Source of the DNA: Pseudomonas saudiphocaensis
GTDB lineage: Bacteria; Pseudomonadota; Gammaproteobacteria; Pseudomonadales; Pseudomonadaceae
DNA: 64,000 bases
NCBI RefSeq assembly: GCF_000756775.1
Contig: NZ_CCSF01000001.1
Coordinates: 3,224,001-3,288,000 of the forward strand
Direction of reading: 5' to 3'
Positions 38,401-46,581 of this stretch are shown here, in pieces. The notes beneath the pieces are model-generated. The model ran no database searches. It saw nothing but the letters and a program-made list of their open reading frames with translations, and was not told the DNA's origin. The position numbers were made by a program, and so were the translations under genes. Numbering within the stretch: position 1 is the first letter of the stretch; each line of letters opens with the position of its first letter.

Positions 38401-39079
38401 GCAGGCCGCCGAGCTGCTGTTCCAGCTGAGTGAGTTTTTCCTTCGCCTGCTTGGCGGCCTCGAAGGCAGCCTGGCCGAGGCGGCTGTAGAGGCCGGTGTC
38501 GGTAAGTTTTTCCAGCAGGGTGCCGCGCTCGTTGTCGTCGGCCTTGAGAAAGGCGGAAAACTCGCTCTGGGCCAGTAGCACGGCGCGGGTGAACTGCGCC
38601 AGGGTGAGACCCAGGCGGGTCTCCAGCAGCTCCTTGAATTCGCGTTTCTTGCCGCTGGCCAGCAGCTGGCCGCTGTCGAGATCCTGCAGGCTCTGACTGC
38701 TGGCCTGCAGGCGGCCGTCGACCTTCTCGCGGGCGCGCTTGACCTCCCAGCGGGCGCGGTAGCGATGGCCGTCGACACCGACGAAATCCACCTCGGCGTA
38801 GCCGCTGCCACAGCCGCGCCGCAGCAGGTTGCGCTCGTCGCCGCCACCGATCTCGGCATCGCCGTCGGGCACCTTGTTCAGCGGCGAGACGTTATCGAGC
38901 CGCGGCGTGCTGCCGAACAGCGCCAGGCACAGGGCGTCGAGGATGGTGCTCTTGCCGGCGCCGGTCGGGCCGGTGATGGCGAACAGGCCGGCGCTGGCCA
39001 GCGGCTCGGCGGTAAAGTCGATGACTTGGTCGCCGGCCAGCGAGGCGAGGTTCTTCAGGCGGATGGCGAGGATCTTCAC
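35441..39079 (-). CDS. sbcC: Exonuclease subunit SbcC
   Basis: 1212 residues, SMC-like ATPase of the SbcCD (Mre11-Rad50-like) nuclease that opens hairpins and processes DNA ends. Walker A GPTGAGKST at 37-45. Long coiled coils run from about 170 to 1060, broken at the zinc hook CPVCGSGEHP near 601. The signature LSGGETFLVSLALALGL (about 1113) and Walker B LFIDEGFGSLD (about 1146) are C-terminal. The start overlaps the sbcD end by four bases. Gln-, Glu- and Ala-rich composition is as expected for the coiled coil. Confidence 0.96.
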   Translation of the reverse strand: MKILAIRLKNLASLAGDQVIDFTAEPLASAGLFAITGPTGAGKSTILDALCLALFGSTPRLDNVSPLNKVPDGDAEIGGGDERNLLRRGCGSGYAEVDFVGVDGHRYRARWEVKRAREKVDGRLQASSQSLQDLDSGQLLASGKKREFKELLETRLGLTLAQFTRAVLLAQSEFSAFLKADDNERGTLLEKLTDTGLYSRLGQAAFEAAKQAKEKLTQLEQQLGGLQPLEPEARQALEARYDEQQGELKAVQQQLKALEQQRQWLTDLTRLQAERDGTQAQLQEAEAEHEKLADARRILALFEQLAPKRHRFIRQNELPQLLTGVEETLARHQAAGERLQEQLGSLELKQQQATTQLHTAEQAQREAEPRLAQARRDEDRLLHLQTDLAPIRREAEQIQAASNEAASRLQQLQARQQHGAQQLQELATQLDTSAALQPLCAAWNGYRPRLQQAVQLAARLQQGRAELPGLEQRAQATETEQNTARTALDELQAQIGGEVSEQLSRLNQQLEQWRQAERDTEALLSTWSSQQSLLARQTELHKESGRLQAEQEQLIPAGKQARSERDAAEQALKLTLELLERQRLARSENVEALRAALVPGEPCPVCGSGEHPWHQADALLAALHQQDESEVERARQALQAQDQRLQELRDRHTELSTNLKQVQLRQTETAAELDALRPTLEASALYADLIRQPEAERTQWLTGELDRLRTQIASASQSQAHLLTLQQRGESLRNAWQTAQDQAREAAQQLAQQRDALARDSQRLEDELTDFAELLPGERLSRWRENPAHSFMALDSEIATRQQQLQAQAELTDEQRHLEKEMEVALRDQHNLLDQQKACATRLAERESQLEACRQSLRSNLGEQTSAGDWQQQLDAALQLARQQQTDIQHQLNETRIELTRLTSEQQGCSERREELLRERDALAEELNAWRAAHPELDDASFAQLLHMDDGLLDEARQRLQQNTEALTRCRERLEGCSQRLADHQARYPDAPDAEALAQQHTAQLASCEQAERSCTETRAALLEDDRRRQQSQALLTEIEAARAEHQRWGRIAALIGSSDGGAFRKIAQAYNLDLLVQHANVQLRQLARRYRLKRGGSPLGLLVLDTEMGDELRSVHSLSGGETFLVSLALALGLASMASSKLRIESLFIDEGFGSLDPESLQIAMDALDSLQAQGRKVAVISHVAEMHERIPVQIQVQRQGNGQSGLKIVG

Positions 39080-40308
39080 TGGTCGGCCTCCGTGTCGAAT
39101 TCGACTTGTTGCAGCAACGTGGCGAAGTCGTCCAGCGCCTGTTCGTCAGGCGGGTTGCCGAACTGTTCTTCCCAGGCGCGGGCGAACAGCTCCTGCGGGT
39201 TGATCTGGTCGAGCCCGACCAGCACCTCGGACTCGGCCTCGCCGCGCTTGCCGGCGTATTCGCTGGCGATGCGCACCAGGCGGCAGGCCTTGCCGCTGAT
39301 CGCCGTCTCGATGCGCTGGCGCAGGTCCGGCAGCGGCTCCTCCAGCTGCACGCGTACTTCCAGCCAGGGCAGGTTGTCGTCGAACAGCCCCACGGGCGGC
39401 AGGGCTTCCAGCTGCGCGATGACCTCGGCCAGCGGCGCGCGGCCAATGCGGATCATTTCCACCGCCCGTGGCACCGGCAGGCTCTCGACGCCTTTCAAGG
39501 TCTCGCCCTCGAACTCCACCAGCAGCACCTGATGCGGGTAGTTCACCTCGGCGAAGGACAGCGGCAGCGGCGAGCCGCTGTAGCGGATGCGCGCCTGCCC
39601 GGCGACCTGCTGTGGCTTGTGCAGATGACCGAGGGCGACGTAGGCGACCGACTCGGGAAACAGGCTGGCCGGCAGCGCCTCGGCGTTACCGATGACAATG
39701 TTGCGCTCGGATTCTTCCGACACGGCGCCGCCGGCCATGTGTGCATGGCTCATGGCGACCAGCGCCTGGCCCGGTTGGCGCTGCGCCTGGGCGGCGGCAA
39801 TCAGCCGCTCGTGGACGCTGGCAATGCCGGCCATGTAGTCGTCGCTGCCGCCGAAACCGGTGACCTCGGCCGGACGCAGGAAGGGCAGGGTCAGGCACCA
39901 GGCCGCGACCTGGCCGCGGGAGTCGTGTAGCGGCACGCACAGGCGCTGATGATCGAGCTCGCCCTCGGCGACCCAGCTGATGCGGCCCACCGCGTGGGCA
40001 TTGAGGCGGCGCATCAGCGGCGCCGGCAGCTCGATGCGCCCGCCGGAATCGTGGTTGCCGGCGATCATCACGATGTCGAGCTGCGGCAGCCGTTCGTGGG
40101 CGCGGACGATGAAGTCGTAGAGCCGCTCCTGGGCTTTCAACGGCGGGTTGACGGTATCGAAGACATCGCCGGCGATAAGCAGGGCATCCGCCTGGTGTGC
40201 TACCAGCTGGTCGAGCAGCCAGGCCAGGAACTGCGCGTGTTCATAGTCGCGTTCCTGGCCGTGGAGGGTCTGGCCGAGGTGCCAGTCGGAGGTGTGGATC
40301 AGGCGCAT
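39076..40308 (-). CDS. sbcD: Exonuclease subunit SbcD
   Basis: 410 residues, the metallophosphoesterase subunit. Motifs: HTSDWHLGQ at the N-terminus, LLIAGDVFDTVNPP, MIAGNHDSGGRIELP, then SHAHMAGG and VALGHLHKPQ with the metal-binding histidines. ATG 40308 gives the normal start MRLIHTSDW; the longer ORF by three codons starts at TTG. It is translated together with sbcC (four-base overlap). The 203-base gap to the next gene includes no clear promoter. Confidence 0.96.
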   Translation of the reverse strand: MRLIHTSDWHLGQTLHGQERDYEHAQFLAWLLDQLVAHQADALLIAGDVFDTVNPPLKAQERLYDFIVRAHERLPQLDIVMIAGNHDSGGRIELPAPLMRRLNAHAVGRISWVAEGELDHQRLCVPLHDSRGQVAAWCLTLPFLRPAEVTGFGGSDDYMAGIASVHERLIAAAQAQRQPGQALVAMSHAHMAGGAVSEESERNIVIGNAEALPASLFPESVAYVALGHLHKPQQVAGQARIRYSGSPLPLSFAEVNYPHQVLLVEFEGETLKGVESLPVPRAVEMIRIGRAPLAEVIAQLEALPPVGLFDDNLPWLEVRVQLEEPLPDLRQRIETAISGKACRLVRIASEYAGKRGEAESEVLVGLDQINPQELFARAWEEQFGNPPDEQALDDFATLLQQVEFDTEADQ

Positions 40309-40511
40309 GGGGAGCAATTCTGTACTGAATGGAGAGGGCGGCGCCGGCCATTATAGGGTGAGCCCCAAGGGCGCTGGCCAAACACGCGGCTCACACGGGC
40401 ATAGAACACAAGGTTGCAGAATTCTGGCGAAAGTGTGACAGCCGATGAACGGCTTGAATCTCCTGGTGCGGTGCGCGGTCTTTACTTCAGGATCAGTCTC
40501 CGGGACACCTG

Positions 40512-40727
40512 ATGAAAACCCTCTCTCGCCATCTGGCCGATCACTTCCCAGCCGAATACCAGACCCGTGTGGAGCCGCAGGAAAACGGTAATCTGGTGGT
40601 GCGCATCGGTTACCCGCTCAAGGGTATCGAAGCCATTCGTCTCGTCTCGGACGGGCACGTTCGCAACGATCTGCTGGTTGAAACCATCCTTGAAGACATG
40701 CGCAACGAACTGACTCGCATGCAGTAG
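40512..40727 (+). CDS. Small conserved hypothetical protein
   Basis: 71 residues (MKTLSRHLADHFPAEYQTRV to RNELTRMQ), soluble, of mixed charge, no signal peptide. It resembles short cytoplasmic proteins found only in Pseudomonas, but I do not recognise a named family. ATG 40512 follows GGGACACC. Base use at third positions is GC-rich like its neighbours, supporting a real gene. It is divergent from sbcD and converges with the sensor kinase gene, which begins 1.4 kb away on the other strand. Confidence 0.6.
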   Translation: MKTLSRHLADHFPAEYQTRVEPQENGNLVVRIGYPLKGIEAIRLVSDGHVRNDLLVETILEDMRNELTRMQ

Positions 40728-40756
40728 CCGGTTGGTCCGCTATCGGCGCGGTCCGG

Positions 40757-40780
40757 TTCGTGGGCATGGCCCACTCCTAC
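40757..40780. repeat. Single REP unit (TTCGTGGGCATGGCCCACTCCTAC)
   Basis: An imperfect palindrome GTGGGCATGGCCCAC with a CTCCTAC tail, related to the GGGCCATGCC REPs at 23573-23945. It lies in the short gap between the converging 71-residue gene and the sensor kinase gene and may serve as a terminator. Confidence 0.6.
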
Positions 40781-42093
40781 GGGCGTAGCGGCAGCCAGAT
40801 AACGACTCGCAAGCCGCCGAGAGAACTTTGCTCCAGCGCCAGGCTGCCATTCCAGGCGGTCAGCATGTCACGCACGATACCCAGCCCCAAGCCATGCCCT
40901 TCGGCGCGCTCATCCAGACGTGTGCCACGAGTCAGAACGTTGTCTCGCTGCGCTTCGGGAATTCCCGGTCCGTCATCCTCAATGGATAGGCGATAGCCGC
41001 CAGCTTCTTTCTCGATCTCCAGGCGTACTTCTGAGCCTGCCCATTTGCAGGCGTTGTCCAGCAGGTTGCCGAGCAGCTCCAGCAGATCCTCGCGATCCCA
41101 TGGCAGCCGACAGTGGGCAGGGGCATGCCAGTGCAGGCTCAGCCCGCGCGGATGGATCATCTGTAGCGTTTCGAGCAGTGCCGGCAGCTCCGCATCGCAG
41201 TCGAAATGCGCCCCGGGCAACACGTCGCCCGCCATGCGCGCGCGGCCCAGTTCGCGGGTGACCCGCTGCTGGATCTGCGCCAGCTGCTCGCGCAACCCGG
41301 CCTGCAGTTCCGGGTAGGCCGCCAGTTCCTCGCGCTGTACAAGGCTGCCGAGGACTGCCAGTGGTGTTTTCAATGCGTGACCGAGGTTGCCCAGGGCGTG
41401 CCTGGAGCGCTTGAGGGTGTCATCGGTGTGCGCCAGCAGATGATTGATCTGCGCCACCAGAGGTTGCAGTTCATGCGGGGGCTGGATGTCCAGCTGCCGG
41501 CGCTGGCCCTGCTGCAGCTGTGCAATCTGCTGGCGAGCGCGTTCCAGCGGGCGCAGGGCGAGTTGCACTGCGTAGCGTTGCAACAGCAGGAACACCAGCA
41601 GAATCAGGCCGACCAGCCCCAGTCCTGCGAGGCGCACCTGGCGAAAGCTGTCGAGAATCGGCGTGTAGTCCTGCGCCACATGGATAACGATCTGCTGACC
41701 GTCGCGTTGATAGCTGGCGCGGTACGTAAGCAGCCGCTGGCCTTGCGGCCCTTCGACCAGTCCCGGGGCCAATCCATTAACGTGTGGCCATTCAGGGGTG
41801 GCGTCCCAGAGCGAGCGTGAACGCCAGCTGCGTTCGGGCAGATCGATGCGGAAATAATGGCCGGAAAAAGCTCGCTGATAGCGGGGGTTGAGCCGAGTGG
41901 TGTCCAGCGTGAAGCCCTCGGTTCCTCGCACCACTGCAATCAGCAGGCCTTCGGACTCCTCACGCAGATCGGTTTCCAGAGTTCGGCGCAGGCCGCTTTC
42001 GAACAGCCACAGGCTGGTCTGCAACAACAGCAGGCTGATGATCAACAGGGCCGCGATCAGGCCCAGGCTGAGGCTGCGCTGGATCGACTTCAA
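40777..42093 (-). CDS. Sensor histidine kinase, BqsS/CarS- or PmrB-like
   Basis: 438 residues. Two membrane segments (about 8-31 and 155-172) enclose a periplasmic domain of about 120 residues. It has an RExxE motif, R44-E-E-S-E48, directly after the first membrane helix. HAMP-like region about 175-225, dimerisation box [12 protein letters not shown] with H239, N box [10 protein letters not shown], and DDGPGIP and GLGLGIVRD glycine boxes. In P. aeruginosa BqsS an RExxE motif senses Fe(II). Four-base overlap with its regulator gene. The operon order PepSY-PepSY-regulator-kinase matches bqsPQRS as I remember it. Confidence 0.88.
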   Translation of the reverse strand: MKSIQRSLSLGLIAALLIISLLLLQTSLWLFESGLRRTLETDLREESEGLLIAVVRGTEGFTLDTTRLNPRYQRAFSGHYFRIDLPERSWRSRSLWDATPEWPHVNGLAPGLVEGPQGQRLLTYRASYQRDGQQIVIHVAQDYTPILDSFRQVRLAGLGLVGLILLVFLLLQRYAVQLALRPLERARQQIAQLQQGQRRQLDIQPPHELQPLVAQINHLLAHTDDTLKRSRHALGNLGHALKTPLAVLGSLVQREELAAYPELQAGLREQLAQIQQRVTRELGRARMAGDVLPGAHFDCDAELPALLETLQMIHPRGLSLHWHAPAHCRLPWDREDLLELLGNLLDNACKWAGSEVRLEIEKEAGGYRLSIEDDGPGIPEAQRDNVLTRGTRLDERAEGHGLGLGIVRDMLTAWNGSLALEQSSLGGLRVVIWLPLRP

Positions 42094-42755
42094 CTGGCGC
42101 CGCCGAAGCGATAGCCCTGACCGCGGCGGGTTTCGATCAGCTCGCGGCCGAGCTTGCCGCGCAGGCGGTTGACGTGCACCTCGATGACATTGGAGTCACG
42201 CTCGGTTTCGCCATCGTAAAGGTGTTCGGTCAGCTGGGTTTTTGACAGCAACTGCCCCGGATGCAGCATGAAGTAACGCAGTAAGCGAAACTCCCCGGCG
42301 GTCAGCTCGATATCCTCGTCACCCTTGCGACAACGCTGACGGGCTTCATCCAGCGCCAGCCCGCCGACCTGCAGCAGGGGCTGATTGGCGATGCCATGGG
42401 CGCGTCGCAGCAAAGCCTGGATGCGCAGCAGCAGCTCCTCGGGGTGAAAGGGCTTGGTCAGGTAGTCGTCCGCGCCGGCCTTGAGCCCCTCGATGCGCTC
42501 GGCCCAGGAGTCGCGTGCGGTGAGGATCAGCACCGGCGTGGCGAGGCCGCGCGCGCGCCAGTCGCGAAGCACCTCCAATCCCGGTTTGCCGGGCAGCCCC
42601 AGGTCGAGGACCATCAGGTCATAGGGTTCGCTGGTGCCCTGGTAATCGGCGTCGCGGCCATCGGCCAGCCAGTCGACGGCATAGCCCTGGCGGGCCAGGC
42701 TGGCGGTCAATTCGTCGGCAAGGGGAACGCTGTCTTCAACCAGCAGCAGGCGCAT
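42090..42755 (-). CDS. OmpR-family response regulator, BqsR/PmrA/QseB-like
   Basis: 221 residues. Receiver domain with acidic pair E7-D8, phospho-acceptor D51 in [11 protein letters not shown] in LTARD and K in LTKPF. The C-terminal winged helix ends [28 protein letters not shown]. It overlaps the upstream PepSY gene by one base (TGATG) and its kinase by four. A TTAAG-N6-TGAAT site lies upstream of the operon, close to the TTAAG-N6-TTAAG type bound by BqsR and PmrA-like regulators, suggesting autoregulation. Confidence 0.92.
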   Translation of the reverse strand: MRLLLVEDSVPLADELTASLARQGYAVDWLADGRDADYQGTSEPYDLMVLDLGLPGKPGLEVLRDWRARGLATPVLILTARDSWAERIEGLKAGADDYLTKPFHPEELLLRIQALLRRAHGIANQPLLQVGGLALDEARQRCRKGDEDIELTAGEFRLLRYFMLHPGQLLSKTQLTEHLYDGETERDSNVIEVHVNRLRGKLGRELIETRRGQGYRFGGAS

Positions 42756-43057
42756 CAGTCTTCCTCGTCCTTGATCAGGCGGCCATCGCGGGCGTCCAGT
42801 TCCAGCTCACGGGCGATGCCGTCTGCGGTAAGCAGTTCGATGTCATAAATATAGAGGCCGTCCTCTTCCTCCAGCTCGGCTTCCAGCAGGCGTGCGCCGG
42901 GATAACGCTGCTGGACCTGCTGCAGGAGGCTTTCCAGCGGCAGGATCCGGCCTTCACGGCGCAGTTGCAGGGCTTCGTCCTGATCCAGATCACGGCTCGC
43001 CGCCGGGGTGGCGGCGAGCAGCAGAGCCAGGGGGAGGATGAGGAGGGTGCTACGCAT
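42755..43057 (-). CDS. Exported small PepSY-domain protein (1)
   Basis: 100 residues. Signal peptide 1-21 ([21 protein letters not shown]), then one PepSY domain: [22 protein letters not shown], an acidic [18 protein letters not shown] strand and [13 protein letters not shown] tail. It is very similar in layout to the next gene (43057-43365), so the two are tandem duplicates. The start codon overlaps the stop of that gene by one base. In P. aeruginosa bqsP and bqsQ, small PepSY proteins of this kind, precede bqsR. Role unknown, possibly a periplasmic modulator or metal-binding accessory of the sensor. Confidence 0.88.
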   Translation of the reverse strand: MRSTLLILPLALLLAATPAASRDLDQDEALQLRREGRILPLESLLQQVQQRYPGARLLEAELEEEDGLYIYDIELLTADGIARELELDARDGRLIKDEED

Positions 43058-43365
43058 TAGTCGTCCTGATGGTTCTTGAGGATCTCGCCGGTTTTGGCGT
43101 CCAGCTCAAGGTCCCATTGCACACCTTTGTTGTCGCGCAGTTCAAGCTGATAGATGTAGCGGCCGTATTCTTCTTCCAGCTCGGTTTCTTCGATGGTGGC
43201 GCCGGGGTGCTTGGCCAGTGCCGCTTCGTTGAGTTTCTCGAACGACTGGATGGTGCCGGCGTCACGCAGCTTCAGTGCTTCGTCCGGGCCCAGGTCGCGG
43301 GCCATGGCCAGGTTGGCGCCCAGGGCGAGGGTGGCAGCGGTGAACAGTACAGTAAGGTTTTTCAT
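43057..43365 (-). CDS. Exported small PepSY-domain protein (2)
   Basis: 102 residues from ATG 43365 (MKNLTVLFTAATLALGANLAMA signal peptide). The domain reads DEALKLRDAGTIQSFEKLNEAAL, HPGATIEETELEEEYGRYIYQLEL, DLELDAKTGEILKNHQDD. It is the first gene of the leftward operon PepSY-PepSY-regulator-kinase. The longer ORF start at 43398 is rejected because the signal peptide begins at 43365 and a TTTCCTG-type ribosome site is near. Its acidic tail could bind divalent metals; this is inference. Confidence 0.88.
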   Translation of the reverse strand: MKNLTVLFTAATLALGANLAMARDLGPDEALKLRDAGTIQSFEKLNEAALAKHPGATIEETELEEEYGRYIYQLELRDNKGVQWDLELDAKTGEILKNHQDD

Positions 43366-43415
43366 GGTGGTGTTTCCTGTGTGGGTTTCGACAGGCACAG
43401 ATTACGAGCGCAGGC

Positions 43416-43431
43416 TTAAGCGAAGCTGAAT
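43416..43431. promoter_or_regulatory. Candidate BqsR/PmrA-type box (TTAAG-N6-TGAAT)
   Basis: TTAAG (43416-43420), six bases CGAAGC, then TGAAT (43427-43431). The BqsR consensus I recall is TTAAG-N6-TTAAG, so one half is perfect and the other matches three of five. It is 51-66 bases upstream of the leftward operon and about 200 upstream of the divergent PepSY gene. Confidence 0.35.
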
Positions 43432-43633
43432 GGCGCTGACCTGTTAAAAAGCTTCGCACCAGGCGCTGCGCTCCATAAGTTGATGCATGCGTTTGCGCGG
43501 TGCCGCGGCGACCGAGGCCGGCGTGTTTGCCATGATTTGATACACAGCCAAGGAACCCTGAACGGAGCCAAGGCTCGTATTTAACAGGGCTGCAGCGCAG
43601 CCGCACTTGAAAATCAGAAGAAGGAAAAATGTC

Positions 43634-43897
43634 ATGTATTCGAAGAAACTGACCGCCGCACTTGCCATTGCCGCCCTCGGTGCCAGTGGTTTCGCCCTGG
43701 CCGACAAGCCAGGCGCCGACTGGATCAGCCTCGAGCAGGCAGTAGAGAAGGCCAAGGCGGCCGGCTACAGCCAACTGCACTCGATCAGCGCTGATGACAA
43801 TCACTGGGAAGGTGAAGGCGTGAAGGCCGATGGCAAAGTCTGGGAGTTCAAAATGGACGCCCGCACCGGTGAAATGACCAAGGAAAAAGAAGACTGA
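43634..43897 (+). CDS. Exported small PepSY-domain protein (3)
   Basis: 87 residues from ATG 43634 (AAGGA upstream). Signal peptide 1-24 (MYSKKLTAALAIAALGASGFALA), then a short PepSY domain: ISLEQAVEKAKAAGYSQLHSI, DDNHWEGEGVKADGKVWEFKMD, ARTGEMTKEKED. It is transcribed divergently from the two-component operon and shares its upstream region (43366-43633). Thus three PepSY proteins surround one sensor system. It is shorter than the other two and more lysine-rich. Confidence 0.85.
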   Translation: MYSKKLTAALAIAALGASGFALADKPGADWISLEQAVEKAKAAGYSQLHSISADDNHWEGEGVKADGKVWEFKMDARTGEMTKEKED

Positions 43898-44073
43898 CAG
43901 ACAGCGCATCGTCTCTCGTGTCGGTGGGTCGCTTCGGCGATCCATCGGACAAGACGATCTGTACACCGGCGTTGCCGCAATGGCACCGTTAAATCGGAAC
44001 CCACACACCTGAACAGCGCCGCCTCCCGGCAGTCGGTTATCATCGGCATCCCTTGCGCCGATCTCCAAATACG

Positions 44074-44955
44074 ATGCCCGCTACCAATGCCCGCAGCACG
44101 CTGCATTTGCCCCAGGGCGACTGGAGCACGGTGCTCGACTGCCTTTGCGATCACTTTCCGACCATCGACCGTGCCACCTGGCGCGACCGCTTTGCCCGTG
44201 GCAGGGTGCTGGGGGTTGACGGACAGCCACTGGCCGTGACTCATGCGTATCAGGTCGGTTTGCGCATCCACTATTTTCGCGAAGTGCCCAACGAACAGCC
44301 GATCCCCTTCAATGAGCGCGTCCTCTACCTCGACGAGCATCTGCTGGTGGCCGACAAGCCGCATTTCTTGCCAGTGATGCCGGCTGGCAGCTATGTCAAT
44401 GAGACGCTACTGGCGCGTCTGAGCAAGCGCCTGGGCAATCCCGATCTGGTGCCGATTCACCGTATCGACAGGCTTACCGCCGGGCTGGTGCTGTTCTCCA
44501 CCAACCCCGCCAGCCGTGGCGCCTATCAGGCTCTGTTTCGCGAACGGCGGATCGACAAACACTACGAGGCGATCTGCCCAGCGTTGCCAGAGCTGACGTT
44601 CCCGCGGGTGGAGCGCTTGCATATGGTCGATGGCGAGCCCTTCTTTCTGATGCGCAAGGGCGACGGCGTGCCCAATAGCGAAACCCGTATCGAGGTTCTC
44701 GAGCGGCGGGGTGAGCTATGGCGGTATGCGCTGTATCCGGTCACCGGGCGCAAGCACCAGCTGCGGCTGCAGATGGCCACGCTAGGCGCGGGCATTTGCA
44801 ATGATCCCTTCTATCCCGAGCTGATCGAGCGTGCCCGGCGTGATCGGGACGACTACGCCAGGCCGCTGAAACTGCTGGCGCGTGGACTGGCCTTCGACGA
44901 TCCGCTGAGCGGCGCGCCGCGGCAGTTCGAAAGCCAGCTGTCGCTGGACTGGTAG
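44074..44955 (+). CDS. RluA-family RNA pseudouridine synthase
   Basis: 293 residues from ATG 44074. The catalytic aspartate is in HRIDRLTAGLVLF, with the family strand YLDEHLLVADKPHFLPVMP before it and RYALYPVTGRKHQLRLQM after it. An N-terminal S4-like part (about 15-75) reads WRDRFARGRVLGVDGQPL. Resembles YqcB/RluC group members found in Pseudomonas; target rRNA or tRNA position is not known. TTG 44053 would add seven residues but has no better ribosome site. Confidence 0.88.
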   Translation: MPATNARSTLHLPQGDWSTVLDCLCDHFPTIDRATWRDRFARGRVLGVDGQPLAVTHAYQVGLRIHYFREVPNEQPIPFNERVLYLDEHLLVADKPHFLPVMPAGSYVNETLLARLSKRLGNPDLVPIHRIDRLTAGLVLFSTNPASRGAYQALFRERRIDKHYEAICPALPELTFPRVERLHMVDGEPFFLMRKGDGVPNSETRIEVLERRGELWRYALYPVTGRKHQLRLQMATLGAGICNDPFYPELIERARRDRDDYARPLKLLARGLAFDDPLSGAPRQFESQLSLDW

Positions 44956-45036
44956 CACGCAGCCGCACCTTGCTGGCTGCAAATGTCCGCGGTCCAACGG
45001 TGCCGTCCGTGTCGATGGTGGTGGGCTGCTGCTTAG

Positions 45037-45175
45037 CAGGCTGTTGAAAAACTACTTGCGTTGGCAATACTGCGTTAAAAACGGCCTCAAAATGCTCATT
45101 TACAACTCGTAAACAGCGCTTTTCGGCCGTTTTTGCCTTGTCTTGCCTGCCTCGCCTACGTTTTTCAACGGCCTG
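45037..45175. mobile_element. MITE-like element (139 bp) with TTAG duplication
   Basis: The left end CAGGCTGTTGAAAAACTAC and right end (minus strand) CAGGCCGTTGAAAAACGTAG form 20-base inverted termini with few mismatches. The flanks carry TTAG at 45033-45036 and 45176-45179, a four-base direct duplication. The interior has further inverted parts (AACGGCC/GGCCGTT) and no coding capacity. TTAG fits a YTAR-type target such as used by the IS5 subgroup, but the parent transposon is not identified. It sits between the pseudouridine synthase and the antiporter. Confidence 0.8.
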
Positions 45176-45249
45176 TTAGTGCGCCGGCAGCGCTGGAACC
45201 GTTCGATGAGGTAGCGACATTTTTCTTGCCACCTTCACCGGAGCACCCA

Positions 45250-46521
45250 ATGCTGGATCTGGCGGCCGCGTTTATCGCACTGACCACTTTCTTCTCCTTT
45301 CTCAACTACCGCTTCGTCCATTTGCCGCCGACGATCGGTGTGATGGCTTCGGCCATGGTGCTGTCCCTGGTCGTCCATGGCGTCGCCGCGCTGGGCTACC
45401 CGGTACTGGAAGCCGAAGTGCAGGAGCTGATCCGGCAGATTGATTTCTCCGATGTGCTGATGACCTGGTTTCTGCCAGCGTTGCTGTTCGCAGGTGCCCT
45501 GCACGTCAATCTCAACGACTTGCACAGCTATCGCTGGCATATCGGCCTGCTGGCCACTGCCGGGGTGCTGCTGTCCACCTTCGTTGCGGCCGGGCTGGCC
45601 TACAGCATTTTCCAGGCCTTCGGCTGGCATGTGCATTTCATCTATTGCCTGCTGTTTGGCGCGCTGATTTCGCCTACCGATCCCATCGCGGTAATGGGCA
45701 TTCTCAAAAGCAGCGGGGCGCCCAAGCCGCTGCAGACCACCATCGTCGGCGAGTCGCTGTTCAACGATGGCACCGCGGTGGTGCTGTTCAGCATCCTGCT
45801 CGGCGTGCTGACCCTGGGCGAGGTACCGACGGCAGGGGAAGTCGGCATGCTGTTTCTCAAGGAGGCCGTCGGCGGTGTGGTCTTCGGCCTGGTGCTGGGC
45901 TTTGCCGGCTTCTTTTTGATGCGCCAGGTAGATGAACACCAGCCGACCATCATGCTGACTCTGGCGCTGGTCCTGGGCGGCTCAGCCCTGGCCACGCGCC
46001 TGCACGTCTCGGCGCCCATCGTCATGGTGGTGGCCGGTCTGGTCATCGGTAACCAGGGGCGGCGTACGGCAATGAGTGGTCATACGCGCCGATACGTGGA
46101 CGGCTTCTGGGAAGTGATTGACGAGATCCTCAACGCCTTGCTGTTCGCGCTGATTGGCCTAGAGCTGTTGGTGCTGCCGCTGGGTTGGCTGCAGTTTCTC
46201 GCCGCGTTGGCCCTGGGCCTGGCAGTGCTGCTGTCGCGCTTCGTCACAGTGGCGGCGATCATCAACATGCTGCGCCGGATACGTGGGCGCGACCGCCGCA
46301 CGGGGGCTGGCGTGGTGCGTATCCTCACTTGGGGTGGACTGCGCGGCGGGGTCTCGGTGGCGCTGGCGCTATCGTTGCCGCTGGGTGAGGAGCGCGACTT
46401 GCTGCTGAGCCTGACCTATATCGTGGTGCTGGTCTCGATTCTGGTACAGGGGCTGAGCGTAGGCCGGGTGGTGCGTGCCTTCTATGGGAGCGATTCCAAG
46501 CCGGAACAGCCTGCGCATTGA
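45250..46521 (+). CDS. Cation/proton antiporter, NhaP (CPA1) family
   Basis: 423 residues with about 12 membrane helices. Conserved stretches: FSDVLMTWFLPALLFAGALHVNL, LFGALISPTDPIAVMGILK with the ion-binding SPTDP, VGESLFNDGTAVVLF with the ND pair, and LTWGGLRGGVSVALALSLP near the end. These define bacterial NhaP-type Na+/H+ (or K+/H+) antiporters. ATG 45250 starts MLDLAAAFIALTTFFS; a longer ORF from 45133 runs out of the mobile element and is not accepted. The element's insertion may affect its promoter. Confidence 0.93.
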   Translation: MLDLAAAFIALTTFFSFLNYRFVHLPPTIGVMASAMVLSLVVHGVAALGYPVLEAEVQELIRQIDFSDVLMTWFLPALLFAGALHVNLNDLHSYRWHIGLLATAGVLLSTFVAAGLAYSIFQAFGWHVHFIYCLLFGALISPTDPIAVMGILKSSGAPKPLQTTIVGESLFNDGTAVVLFSILLGVLTLGEVPTAGEVGMLFLKEAVGGVVFGLVLGFAGFFLMRQVDEHQPTIMLTLALVLGGSALATRLHVSAPIVMVVAGLVIGNQGRRTAMSGHTRRYVDGFWEVIDEILNALLFALIGLELLVLPLGWLQFLAALALGLAVLLSRFVTVAAIINMLRRIRGRDRRTGAGVVRILTWGGLRGGVSVALALSLPLGEERDLLLSLTYIVVLVSILVQGLSVGRVVRAFYGSDSKPEQPAH

Positions 46522-46581
46522 CCGCTGGCGCGCTTATCGCCGAACCTCGTCCGCGATTTTTACTGAACAGGTGAGGTGGCA

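Noticed and set aside
45133-45249. Longer start of the antiporter gene
   Set aside because: The extra codons come out of the mobile element and the added residues have no counterpart in the family; ATG 45250 has the normal N-terminus.
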